Positions 1-5,096 of a DNA stretch of 11,310 nt are shown here, piece after piece. Position 1 is the stretch's first letter, and every line of letters starts with the position of its first letter. The DNA lies in assembly GCA_964360605.1 (NCBI GenBank), contig CAYHXN010000018.1, positions 1 to 11,310 on the forward strand. The letters run 5' to 3'. Origin of the DNA: CAYHXN01 sp964360605. GTDB taxonomy: Bacteria; Patescibacteriota; Minisyncoccia; UBA6257; WO2-44-18. The position numbers and the translations under genes are program-made. The notes below the pieces were generated by a model. The model made no database searches. It saw only the letters and a program-made list of their open reading frames with translations, and was not told the origin of the DNA.

Positions 1-19
1 CGTGGTAACTCAAAATATG

Positions 20-82
20 GATTGTGCTAAGGCACAATCAAATCTGTATGTGCTTATCCCACCCGGCCTTGTGCGCGCACAA
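20..82. repeat. Two short dyads near the left edge
   Basis: A perfect 8-bp hairpin (GATTGTGC, loop TAAG, GCACAATC) lies at 20-39, and a perfect 14-bp palindrome, TTGTGCGCGCACAA, lies at 69-82. No convincing gene overlaps them. A plus-strand frame stays open from base 2 to about 148, but it resembles no protein I know and runs through the large hairpin at 82-124, so I do not call it. The dyads may belong to a 3' region of a gene left of the window, or be protein-binding sites. Confidence 0.4.
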
Positions 83-124
83 ATCCCCGCCGTTTTTAGG
101 AAATATTATAAAACGGCGGGGATT
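82..124. terminator. Large hairpin, possible bidirectional terminator
   Basis: A perfect 15-bp inverted repeat (AATCCCCGCCGTTTT at 82-96 and its complement at 110-124) surrounds a 13-nt AT-rich loop. The GC-rich core and A/T-rich base resemble an intrinsic terminator. The T tract on either strand is short and interrupted, so termination is likely but not certain. It would end a transcript entering from the left. Confidence 0.5.
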
Positions 125-149
125 GCTCCCTTAAAACAAAATAATTAAA

Positions 150-193
150 AATAGAAAAGGGCTCCACTCGCAATTGCTTGCGGGGAGCCCTTT
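150..193 (-). terminator. Intrinsic terminator of the lipoprotein unit
   Basis: On the minus strand, AAAGGGCTCC and GGAGCCCTTT (184-193 and 156-165) form a 10-bp stem. An inner CGCAA/TTGCG stem (169-173, 178-182) extends it, and T-rich sequence (TTTTCTATTTTT) follows. It sits just after the stop codon of the minus-strand gene ending at 207, as expected for a Rho-independent terminator. Confidence 0.85.
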
Positions 194-206
194 GATCGTG
201 AACCTT

Positions 207-509
207 TCAACTTCTCGACTTAGACGCGCTGGCACAACCTCCACCGAGAACACTGCTTGCTCCCAGTAAGAAACCGAAGTTGTACCATCCGCCGCTGTTG
301 TGTGCTTCGTAGAAGTGCACGCTTTCCGAAAACAGCGAGATGATGAAGGTGATCGGACAGATGAGTCCGTGCCACAGGCCGAGCCAGAATCCGGCGATGC
401 TACCGTCGGCTGCGACGGTGTGAGCGACCGGATTAGGTCCAGCCGCACAGCCAGCCAGCATGACAACGGCCAGCAACGTGAGAGCCAACAAGGGCAACTG
501 CTTTTTCAT
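207..509 (-). CDS. Small predicted lipoprotein of a conserved family of unknown function
   Basis: The 100-residue protein starts with a lipoprotein signal: a basic start (MKK), a hydrophobic stretch at about residues 5-18, and the lipobox LAGC with the acylated cysteine at residue 21. The mature part has a hydrophobic segment at about residues 40-60 (GFWLGLWHGLICPITFIISL) and a C-terminal motif HNSGGWYNFGFLLG near residues 70-83. I know this GFW-LWHG...HN-GGWYNFGFLLG pattern from small uncharacterised proteins in many bacteria; no function is established to my knowledge. The ATG at 509 is preceded by AGGAGAT at good spacing, so it is preferred over an in-frame upstream codon. The gene lies 50 nt behind the Nudix-like gene, probably in the same transcript, and ends at a strong terminator. 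Confidence 0.8.
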   Translation of the reverse strand: MKKQLPLLALTLLAVVMLAGCAAGPNPVAHTVAADGSIAGFWLGLWHGLICPITFIISLFSESVHFYEAHNSGGWYNFGFLLGASSVLGGGCASASKSRS

Positions 510-559
510 GACTGATCTCCTTTGGTTTTGAGTTTGGAATGTACTGATTTTGAGCCACA

Positions 560-1117
560 CTAAACATACTCGTGCTGGGGGAATACGTGATCGTAGAGAT
601 CGAGAATGGCCGGAAAAACTTTTTCTTCAACCAACTTCTCGCGGCTGAAGGCAGTTAGACCGGCAGACGTTTCGTATTCCTTCTTTTCGAGATTTACGGC
701 GACGGCGGCCATCTCCTCCGTCGTGAGCTCGACGACGAACGTATAGCCGAGCATATGGCAGCCAATTCCCTCCGGTACTTGCGCGCGGTCCTTCCAGCGA
801 TAGTCGAATACTGCCTCAAGACACAAGCGGCTAGGGATGAGTTCGAGTCCGGTTTCTCGCCGGAAATTCCACGCAGCAGCCTCCTCCTTAATTTCACCTG
901 GACGCATCCGGCCACCAATCCACCACCACCCAATCATTGGCTTTGACGCTCGACGCGCAAGGTAGATAACTCGCCGCAGCCGATCTATGATCACTATGTC
1001 AGTGCATGCGGGGACAAAACACTGCAGACCCCTTCCGTATTCATTATCCGAAAGTCGTACGGAAGGAATAGCTTCGTAGCCACTCTCTGTATAACTGTGA
1101 ATCAGACACGTCTTCAA
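560..1117 (-). CDS. Nudix-like hydrolase with degenerate Nudix box
   Basis: The 185-residue protein carries a Nudix-type core: GWWWIGGRMRPGE at about residues 63-75, then the helix ending in NFRRETGL (84-91). Compared with the consensus GX5EX7REUXEEXGU, the first glycine, the E at 75, the E at 88 and the final GL are kept. The RE pair is replaced by W83-N84, and the next glutamate position is R87. These positions normally bind the catalytic metal, so hydrolysis of nucleoside-diphosphate substrates is uncertain. The family assignment rests on the beta-G-helix layout and the WWW(I)GGR strand. Translation probably starts at TTG (1115-1117), 4-5 nt behind a near-perfect AGGAGGTG; no better ATG exists. 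It leads a two-gene unit with the lipoprotein. Confidence 0.8.
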   Translation of the reverse strand: MKTCLIHSYTESGYEAIPSVRLSDNEYGRGLQCFVPACTDIVIIDRLRRVIYLARRASKPMIGWWWIGGRMRPGEIKEEAAAWNFRRETGLELIPSRLCLEAVFDYRWKDRAQVPEGIGCHMLGYTFVVELTTEEMAAVAVNLEKKEYETSAGLTAFSREKLVEEKVFPAILDLYDHVFPQHEYV

Positions 1118-1159
1118 GGCGCACCTCCTTTTTTTTGAGTTTCAACGTGCTGTGATTTA

Positions 1160-1178
1160 CCAAGTCACCATGACTTGG
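1160..1178. promoter_or_regulatory. Dyad in the Nudix-gene leader (operator or mRNA hairpin)
   Basis: CCAAGTCA and TGACTTGG form a perfect 8-bp inverted repeat with a 3-bp centre. It begins about 3 bases after the predicted transcription start of the Nudix/lipoprotein unit. That position suits a repressor operator or a 5' RNA stem-loop. No regulator can be assigned from the sequence. Confidence 0.45.
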
Positions 1179-1187
1179 GTTTCGTCT

Positions 1188-1216
1188 ACTTTAACAGAAT
1201 TCTATCGAGGCGTCAA
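1188..1216 (-). promoter_or_regulatory. Sigma-70-type promoter of the Nudix/lipoprotein unit
   Basis: On the minus strand, TTGACG (-35, 1211-1216) is followed by a 17-bp spacer and TAAAGT (-10, 1188-1193). The predicted start near 1181 gives a leader of about 64 nt ending in the strong SD of the TTG-started gene. Confidence 0.6.
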
Positions 1217-1263
1217 TAGCGGCGACCTGCCCGCTGAAGCCTCGGCGCAGGTGGGAACCCCGA

Positions 1264-1284
1264 CCTGCCTGCCGGCAAGGCAGG
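1264..1284. repeat. GC-rich near-palindromic short repeat
   Basis: CCTGCC, TGCCGGCA and AGGCAGG together make an almost perfect 21-bp palindrome in the noncoding stretch between the Nudix promoter and the tRNA gene. Similar CCTGCC...GGCAGG palindromes occur often in Parcubacteria-type genomes (from memory). Only one copy is in this window, so its repeat status is inferred. Confidence 0.4.
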
Positions 1285-1309
1285 GGCAACTTCTTCGGCA
1301 AATCAAATT

Positions 1310-1383
1310 TGGTGGACCTGAGGGGAATTGAACCCCTACCTCGCCCATGCGAAGGGCGCGTAATGCCGTTTTACTACAGGCCC
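1310..1383 (-). tRNA. tRNA-Ala (anticodon CGC) with encoded CCA
   Basis: The minus strand folds into a standard cloverleaf. The acceptor stem is GGGCCTG/CAGGTCC, the D stem GTAA/TTAC with a GG-containing loop, the anticodon stem CGCCC/GGGCG with loop TTCGCAT, a 4-nt variable region follows, and the T stem is AGGGG/CCCCT with loop TTCAATT. A73 and a genomic CCA (1310-1312) complete it. The anticodon CGC (1349-1351) reads GCG, and the acceptor stem has the G3:U70 wobble that marks alanine tRNAs, supporting the identity independently. No intron. A TATAAA box lies about 13 nt upstream on the minus strand, with no good -35. Confidence 0.95.
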
Positions 1384-1423
1384 AGTTTGTTTGTTGTTTA
1401 TAAAAATATCATGAAAAGCGGAG

Positions 1424-1456
1424 AATAAAAACCCCCGATGGCAAAAGCCACGGGGG
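1424..1456 (-). terminator. Intrinsic terminator after the ParB-like gene
   Basis: On the minus strand CCCCCG-TGGC, a TTTT loop and GCCA-CGGGGG form a 10-bp stem with one bulged base, followed by GTTTTTATT. It begins 8 nt after the stop codon of the minus-strand gene ending at 1465 and separates that operon from the tRNA gene. Confidence 0.9.
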
Positions 1457-1464
1457 ACGAAGAA

Positions 1465-1749
1465 CTAGACGCTAAACAGCCAGCGAATAATAGATTTTAG
1501 CTTGCTTACTGTGTTTTCAATGAATGCCAAAATTTCCAAGAGTCCGGCTTCAATATGAGCACGAACGCGATGCCGTCCGTCTCGGATGACATAAGTTCCG
1601 TCTCCCAAAGCGTTAAGACGAATCGGCTCCATGTCTTTTTCGTCTTCAATTTCCATCATCAATTCTTCAACTCTTTTCGGGCAAACCCCTCCGGCATTCT
1701 TGGAAAAACGAATTACCGATATGGGAACCCAAACGGCTTTTCGGCGCAT
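1465..1749 (-). CDS. Small ParB-N-like (ParB/sulfiredoxin fold) protein
   Basis: The 94-residue protein contains the core of a ParB N-terminal-like domain: a helix at about residues 24-38, EPIRL at 41-45, then GTYVIRDGRHRVRAHIEAG at 51-69. The D-G-R-H-R motif at 57-61 corresponds to the nucleotide-binding/catalytic loop of ParB-family CTPases and related nucleases. The protein lacks the helix-turn-helix and dimerisation parts of chromosomal ParB and has no ParA partner here, so plasmid-type partition is unlikely. It may be a stand-alone nucleotide-binding or DNA-binding domain. The C-terminal 15 residues are hydrophobic/basic. The ATG is preceded by AAGGAGAA at 6-nt spacing. It follows the upstream minus-strand gene by only 30 nt, so the two are probably cotranscribed, ending at the terminator at 1424-1456. 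Confidence 0.75.
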   Translation of the reverse strand: MRRKAVWVPISVIRFSKNAGGVCPKRVEELMMEIEDEKDMEPIRLNALGDGTYVIRDGRHRVRAHIEAGLLEILAFIENTVSKLKSIIRWLFSV

Positions 1750-1775
1750 AAGATTCTCCTTTCAAAGAATATTCA

Positions 1776-1811
1776 GATTTTACTTGGTAAAGTAAATAAA
1801 TTCAAGGATAA
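1776..1811 (-). repeat. Direct repeat copy 1 (encodes the C-terminus of the 340-residue protein)
   Basis: A 28-bp core (1784-1811) is identical to 2847-2874 in the same orientation, and homology extends to 1776 with one indel. This copy encodes the last residues and stop codon of the gene ending at 1780. Confidence 0.85.
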
Positions 1812-2802
1812 TCAAAGCAAACCAGCCAACCTGAAGGACGAAGAAGAGAACGATTTGGATAAGTTCTAAAAGATGGGTGCGGGAAATGCTGAAGTTTTCC
1901 GCCACAATCGTATAAATATCTTCAAGCGATTCCAGTTTGTCTTTGATATTACTCTTCCATTCGTCTAACTTAAATTTTTTGGAAATTAAGTCGTAAAGGC
2001 GGGCGGAATACCAATCGCCGATGAGTTTCACATCACGCTCTAGTTCTTGAAAATCGGAAATGGCTTTGGCGCGGACAGAAATGACTTCCTTAAAGGAATT
2101 GTTTATTTCTTTACGGTTAATGACAAGATATTTGGTGCTAGTTTTTTCCGGAAGTCGTGAAATTTTTTTCATCCGCTCATCCAGCTCGTTATCCAGCACG
2201 CGGTAGCGGAGAAGCTGGAGGTTAGCGGCCTGGAAAAGGTCAATAATAGATTCCACTTGACCGGTCGGCTCAAAAACAAACGCGCCGTCCCAGTCCACGA
2301 TTACCAAATCGTCTTTGGCATATTTAATTTGTTTGGAAAGCGTGTATTCAACTTCTTTCTCGTCCAGTGGCAATTTCTCCGATTTTAAAAATTCGGCAAT
2401 GGTCGCGCCCTTATTTTTCAAAAATTCGTCCGGGTCGCCTTTGTATTCGGAAACGATAGCGACGGAATACTCCTCGCTAAGTTCGGTATTGGAGCCGAAT
2501 TTTTTTAAAAGCTTGTGCGCGGCTTCAATCAGTTGTTCGCGGAGCTTAAACGTTTCTTCGGAAAAAATATCTTCCACATCAACCGAAGCTTCTGCCATCA
2601 CTTGTTCCGGAGGATAGGCCTTAATTAAAAAGTTTATTTTTTTGCCGTTGATTTCCACCGATTCTTTTTGAATTTGGAACTGGCGGGGGATTAACGATTC
2701 GTAGTATTGGGGAGCGCTTTGGTCGGGTTTTTGCGGCAAAACCTCGCCCCTTTTGGATTTGGGAGATTCGGCGATAACAAAGGATAATAGGCGGGATTTC
2801 AT
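1780..2802 (-). CDS. Membrane-anchored protein of unknown function, weakly DUF155/RMND1-like
   Basis: The 340-residue protein has no motif I can name with certainty. Residues 1-150 look mixed alpha/beta and charged. Residues 165-181 contain KDDLVIVDWDGAFVFEP, followed by a helical region (FQAANLQLLRYRVLDNELDE). A long helical part with LIGDWYSARLYDLISKKFKL leads into a single hydrophobic helix at about residues 313-338 near the very C-terminus. This late part, a coiled helix ending in a tail anchor, resembles the C-terminus of DUF155 (RMND1/Sif) proteins, but that is a weak impression. The start has no SD. Instead an extended -10 (TGGTATAAT) lies 6 nt upstream, suggesting a leaderless mRNA. 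It precedes the ParB-like gene in an apparent operon. Confidence 0.8.
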   Translation of the reverse strand: MKSRLLSFVIAESPKSKRGEVLPQKPDQSAPQYYESLIPRQFQIQKESVEINGKKINFLIKAYPPEQVMAEASVDVEDIFSEETFKLREQLIEAAHKLLKKFGSNTELSEEYSVAIVSEYKGDPDEFLKNKGATIAEFLKSEKLPLDEKEVEYTLSKQIKYAKDDLVIVDWDGAFVFEPTGQVESIIDLFQAANLQLLRYRVLDNELDERMKKISRLPEKTSTKYLVINRKEINNSFKEVISVRAKAISDFQELERDVKLIGDWYSARLYDLISKKFKLDEWKSNIKDKLESLEDIYTIVAENFSISRTHLLELIQIVLFFVLQVGWFALIILEFIYFTK

Positions 2803-2808
2803 GCCTTA

Positions 2809-2817
2809 ATTATACCA
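2809..2817 (-). promoter_or_regulatory. Extended -10 promoter of a probably leaderless gene
   Basis: TGGTATAAT on the minus strand is a perfect extended -10 element. Only 6 nt (TAAGGC) separate TATAAT from the ATG at 2802, so transcription would begin at the A of the start codon. No convincing -35 is present at 16-18 bp, as is common for extended -10 promoters. Confidence 0.65.
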
Positions 2818-2839
2818 CCGAAGGTCGTTGGTATTCCTT

Positions 2840-2874
2840 GATTTTATTGGTAAAGTAAATAAATTCAAGGATAA
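2840..2874 (-). repeat. Direct repeat copy 2 (displaced copy of a gene tail)
   Basis: This noncoding copy lies upstream of the 340-residue gene and matches the end of that same gene (1776-1811) over about 35 bp, with one missing base at the stop codon. The minus-strand frame reads RIHIIELFILEFIYFT, compared with RTHLLEL...ILEFIYFT at the real C-terminus. It looks like the remnant of a duplicated or deleted paralogue. Confidence 0.7.
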
Positions 2875-2900
2875 ACAGCTCAATAATATGAATTCGGAAT

Positions 2901-3671
2901 CTATTGATGCGGCAAAATTTGGCCGACTAAGTAAATAGCGGCAATACCGAGAAAGAAAAGCGCGCTGGTCATGAAGATTTGTCCGGTGCGGGTTTCGTGA
3001 TGAAGTTCCGGTATGAGATCCACGGCGGAGATGTAAATAAATCCGCCGGCGACCATTGCCAAAGCCGGAACCAAGAGCGCGTTAATATCCGGAGCGGCGC
3101 CGGCAAAAAGATACAAACCTATAGCACCAATGACGGTTGTGAAAGCAACTAGTGTATTTAATACCAATGCTTTTAGCCGCTTCATTCCACCGTAAATAAG
3201 AACGCTGAAATCGCCAATTTCCTGCGGAACTTCGTGAAGAGCGACAGAAATTGTAGTTAAAATTCCCAGTTTGAAGTCCGCGATAAAAGCAATAGCGATA
3301 ATCACACCGTCAATCAGATTATGGACAGCGTCTCCTATTAAAATTAAAGTGGCCGATTGGGAGCGGTGCGAAGGATGGGAATTAGTACCGTGGCAGTGAT
3401 ACCATATCAACGAGCGTTCCAAAATAAAAAAGATTAAAAATCCAATCAGTACATACCAAAAGATAGACTCCGGATTTCCCGCCAATTCCGCCGCTTCCGG
3501 CAAAAGGTCTAAAAATACCACACCCAAGAGAGTGCCGGCGGCAAAACTGATGAAATAGAAAGAAAAGCGCTTGGCGGTTTCGGGTTTAAGAATCAAAACC
3601 AAAACTCCGGTAAAAGCTACCAGAGAAACCGCAAAACTTCCTATTAGTATTGGTATAAGCATAGAACCCAT
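2901..3671 (-). CDS. ZIP-family divalent metal transporter
   Basis: A polytopic membrane protein of 256 residues from the chosen ATG, with about eight hydrophobic segments as in ZIP transporters. Two family motifs are visible: DAVHNLIDG (about 114-122), the TM4 metal-site motif HNxxDG, and HEVPQEIGD (about 146-154), the TM5 motif HExPxE. A short histidine-containing loop (HCHGTNSHPSH, about 92-102) lies before TM4, as in ZIP cytosolic loops. ZIP proteins move Zn2+ or other divalent cations into the cytoplasm; the substrate cannot be set from the sequence. The start is uncertain: ATG at 3671 or at 3662, both without an SD. The frame stays open upstream to 3767 but enters an inverted-repeat element and is not convincing there. 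A minus-strand promoter at 3967-3995 would give a leader of about 290 nt. Confidence 0.92.
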   Translation of the reverse strand: MGSMLIPILIGSFAVSLVAFTGVLVLILKPETAKRFSFYFISFAAGTLLGVVFLDLLPEAAELAGNPESIFWYVLIGFLIFFILERSLIWYHCHGTNSHPSHRSQSATLILIGDAVHNLIDGVIIAIAFIADFKLGILTTISVALHEVPQEIGDFSVLIYGGMKRLKALVLNTLVAFTTVIGAIGLYLFAGAAPDINALLVPALAMVAGGFIYISAVDLIPELHHETRTGQIFMTSALFFLGIAAIYLVGQILPHQ

Positions 3672-3934
3672 CTTAAAAATACCCCCGCCCGCGATACGGG
3701 CTAATTTCAGTAAGTTCGCGAAGCGACGATAGAGGTGTACTGGACGCACACCGATGAGGAGTAACAAAGGAATTGCTGAAATTAGCCCGTATCCCGAAGG
3801 GTTGCGGCTGTTTTGCCGAATCGTTGCGTTGCGACTCAGTCGCAGTAGCCACCGCTACAGCTTCATCGCCGCGCCTTGCGCTTCGACAAAACTGCTCGCA
3901 ACGCGGATTGGGAGTATTTTTAAGATGGGTTCTA
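3662..3934. repeat. Nested inverted-repeat element (MITE-like, or structured leader of the ZIP gene)
   Basis: Perfect 21-bp inverted repeats form the ends (3662-3682 and 3914-3934; start TAGAACCCATCTTAAAA). Inside are two arms. Arm 1 has a perfect 18-bp stem, GATACGGGCTAATTTCAG (3693-3710) with its complement at 3776-3793. Arm 2 pairs 3801-3820 with 3882-3902 imperfectly and contains small dyads GCGACTCAGTCGC (3831-3843) and GTAGC/GCTAC (3845-3858). Both ends carry TA at the outer edge, compatible with a TA-target MITE, but no transposase is present. The left end contains the possible ZIP start codons at 3671 and 3662. The high GC and internal symmetry differ from the flanks. I see no credible gene inside. 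Confidence 0.8.
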
Positions 3935-3966
3935 GGCAAAATCATGATTTTAGGGTATATGGTATT

Positions 3967-3995
3967 ATTATATTGAAAGGTCGCTTAAATGTCCA
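3967..3995 (-). promoter_or_regulatory. Predicted promoter toward the ZIP gene
   Basis: On the minus strand, TGGACA (-35, 3990-3995), a 17-bp spacer and a perfect TATAAT (-10, 3967-3972) predict a start near 3960. The transcript would run through the whole inverted-repeat element before reaching the ZIP start codon. Confidence 0.55.
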
Positions 3996-4001
3996 AATAA
4001 T
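3973..4001 (+). promoter_or_regulatory. Predicted promoter of the sigma-factor operon
   Basis: TTGAAA (3973-3978), a 17-bp spacer and AATAAT (3996-4001) form a sigma-70-like promoter, starting near 4008 with a leader of about 45 nt that lacks an SD. It overlaps the oppositely directed ZIP promoter. A weaker ECF-like pair (GAAAC at 4024-4028, CGTTTT at 4045-4050) could hint at autoregulation, but its -10 lies too close to the ATG to be convincing. A 14-bp palindrome, AAAATCATGATTTT (3938-3951), lies nearby. Confidence 0.5.
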
Positions 4002-4052
4002 TTCAATAGGGCTGTTTTAAAGCGAAACTAACACCCATCTCATTCGTTTTAT

Positions 4053-4607
4053 ATGTTAGACAACGAAAAAGACCTTATTATAAGGGCGCAAAAAGGGGAG
4101 GCGGAGTGTTTTGGTTATTTATATGACCATTATTTGCCTCAATTGTACAGGTACGTGTTCTTAAAGGTTGGAAGTAAGCAGGAAGCCGAAGACTTGACCC
4201 ACGAGGTGTTTCTAAGTTCTTGGCAGAGCTTACCGGGCTATAAATCCAAAGGTTACCCGTTCTCCAGCTGGCTGTACCACATTGCCCGAAATAAGGTGAT
4301 TGACCATTACCGCACTAAGAAAATTCAGGTCAACATTGACTTAGTGGATGAGAGTTTCTTCAAGTTAGCGAGTACCGTGGAGAAAGATTTAGATATCGCA
4401 ATGCATTGGGCTAAAGCTCAAACGGCGATTAAGAAACTCAAAGAAGAGCAACAGGACGTTATCATCATGCGTTTTGTGGAAGACCTTTCTCATAAAGAAA
4501 TTGCTGATGCGATTGGAAAGACCGAAGGAGCGGTTCGTTTGATACAACACCGTGCCTTGGAGAATTTAAGACAGCTTATGGATGGGGGAGAGACAAACAA
4601 GAATTAA
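4053..4607 (+). CDS. ECF-type RNA polymerase sigma factor
   Basis: The 184-residue protein has the two-domain layout of group 4 (ECF) sigma factors. Region 2 spans about residues 18-87, with FGYLYDHYLPQLYRYV, the acidic AEDLTHEVFL, and PFSSWLYHIARNKVIDHYR, which binds core polymerase and the -10 element. Region 4 spans about 122-175, with LKEEQQDVIIMRFVEDLSHKEIADAIGKTEGAVR, a helix-turn-helix for the -35 element. There is no region 1.1 or region 3, as expected for ECF factors. It is the first of three plus-strand genes with gaps of 20 and 52 nt. The second encodes a one-helix membrane protein, fitting the usual sigma/anti-sigma pairing. No SD is seen before the ATG. Target genes cannot be deduced here. 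Confidence 0.95.
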   Translation: MLDNEKDLIIRAQKGEAECFGYLYDHYLPQLYRYVFLKVGSKQEAEDLTHEVFLSSWQSLPGYKSKGYPFSSWLYHIARNKVIDHYRTKKIQVNIDLVDESFFKLASTVEKDLDIAMHWAKAQTAIKKLKEEQQDVIIMRFVEDLSHKEIADAIGKTEGAVRLIQHRALENLRQLMDGGETNKN

Positions 4608-4627
4608 GAATTACGAATTTTAATTTT

Positions 4628-5044
4628 ATGGATAATTTTTTCAAAATTCTAAAATCATTACATAAGATCCAACCGGATCTTGATTATAAAGCGACTTCTA
4701 GGCGTTTGATTTTAGTTGCTCCACAAAGTCCAAAGTTAGCGTTGCGTTTTGGCATTTTTGAATCTTTCAAGTTGGGAGCCGCTATTACTTTAGCTAGCGT
4801 TCTGACTTTTATAGTCATCGGCGGTATTTCCCTTTTCCAATTTACTAAAGTTTCACCCGGGTCTTTGACCAGTTTTGACTCCCAAGATTTAACCACCGAA
4901 GCTTTGTCTTTAGATTTAAAGATTCAGCTTGGCGATGCTAAGTATTTTGATGATTCTACGCAGGACGTAGCGGCGGTTCTGGATAAAGTTTCTGGCGATT
5001 CCGACAAGGACATTCAAAAATTATTGGACGAAATAATTTTATAG
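4628..5044 (+). CDS. Single-pass membrane protein, putative anti-sigma factor
   Basis: The 138-residue protein has a charged N-terminal part of about 48 residues, one hydrophobic helix at about 49-71 (KLGAAITLASVLTFIVIGGI), and an acidic exterior part of about 65 residues ending in repeated Asp/Lys helices. There is no signal-peptidase site, so it is probably a type II-like membrane protein with a cytoplasmic N-terminus. Position right after an ECF sigma factor and this topology are typical of membrane anti-sigma factors. However, the N-terminal segment lacks the zinc-binding HxxxCxxC motif of ZAS domains, and I recognise no family. The role is an inference from context. No SD is visible; translation may depend on coupling with the sigma gene 20 nt upstream. 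Confidence 0.8.
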   Translation: MDNFFKILKSLHKIQPDLDYKATSRRLILVAPQSPKLALRFGIFESFKLGAAITLASVLTFIVIGGISLFQFTKVSPGSLTSFDSQDLTTEALSLDLKIQLGDAKYFDDSTQDVAAVLDKVSGDSDKDIQKLLDEIIL

Positions 5045-5084
5045 AAACGAGAGGTTAGAATTGAGGTTTTTTGATCTCTCGTTT
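5045..5084 (+). promoter_or_regulatory. Intergenic hairpin before the third sigma-operon gene
   Basis: AAACGAGAG (5045-5053) and CTCTCGTTT (5076-5084) form a perfect 9-bp inverted repeat with a 22-nt loop. The left arm includes the only SD-like sequence (GAGAGG, 5049-5054) and the loop contains a candidate TTG start at 5061. In mRNA it could mask that site. If translation starts at ATG 5097 the hairpin is a purely intercistronic element. Confidence 0.5.
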
Positions 5085-5096
5085 CAGATCTTTCTT

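Noticed and set aside
2..148. Open plus-strand frame from the left edge
   Set aside because: It runs through a 15-bp hairpin and dyads and encodes nothing recognisable; it could still be the tail of a gene outside the window.
3672..3767. N-terminal extension of the ZIP transporter
   Set aside because: The extra 32 residues are encoded by the inverted-repeat element, are not hydrophobic, and no SD or family similarity supports them.
3655..3945. Known metal riboswitch (yybP-ykoY or NiCo type) in the ZIP leader
   Set aside because: None of the conserved loop sequences of those riboswitches could be found by eye; the symmetry fits an inverted-repeat element better.
3673..4020. Several overlapping open frames on both strands in the 3.7-4.0 kb region
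   Set aside because: They arise from the GC-rich inverted-repeat element; the residues are low complexity and match no family.
4024..4050. Autoregulatory ECF-type promoter before the sigma gene
   Set aside because: The -10-like CGTTTT ends 2 nt before the ATG, so transcription would begin inside the gene.
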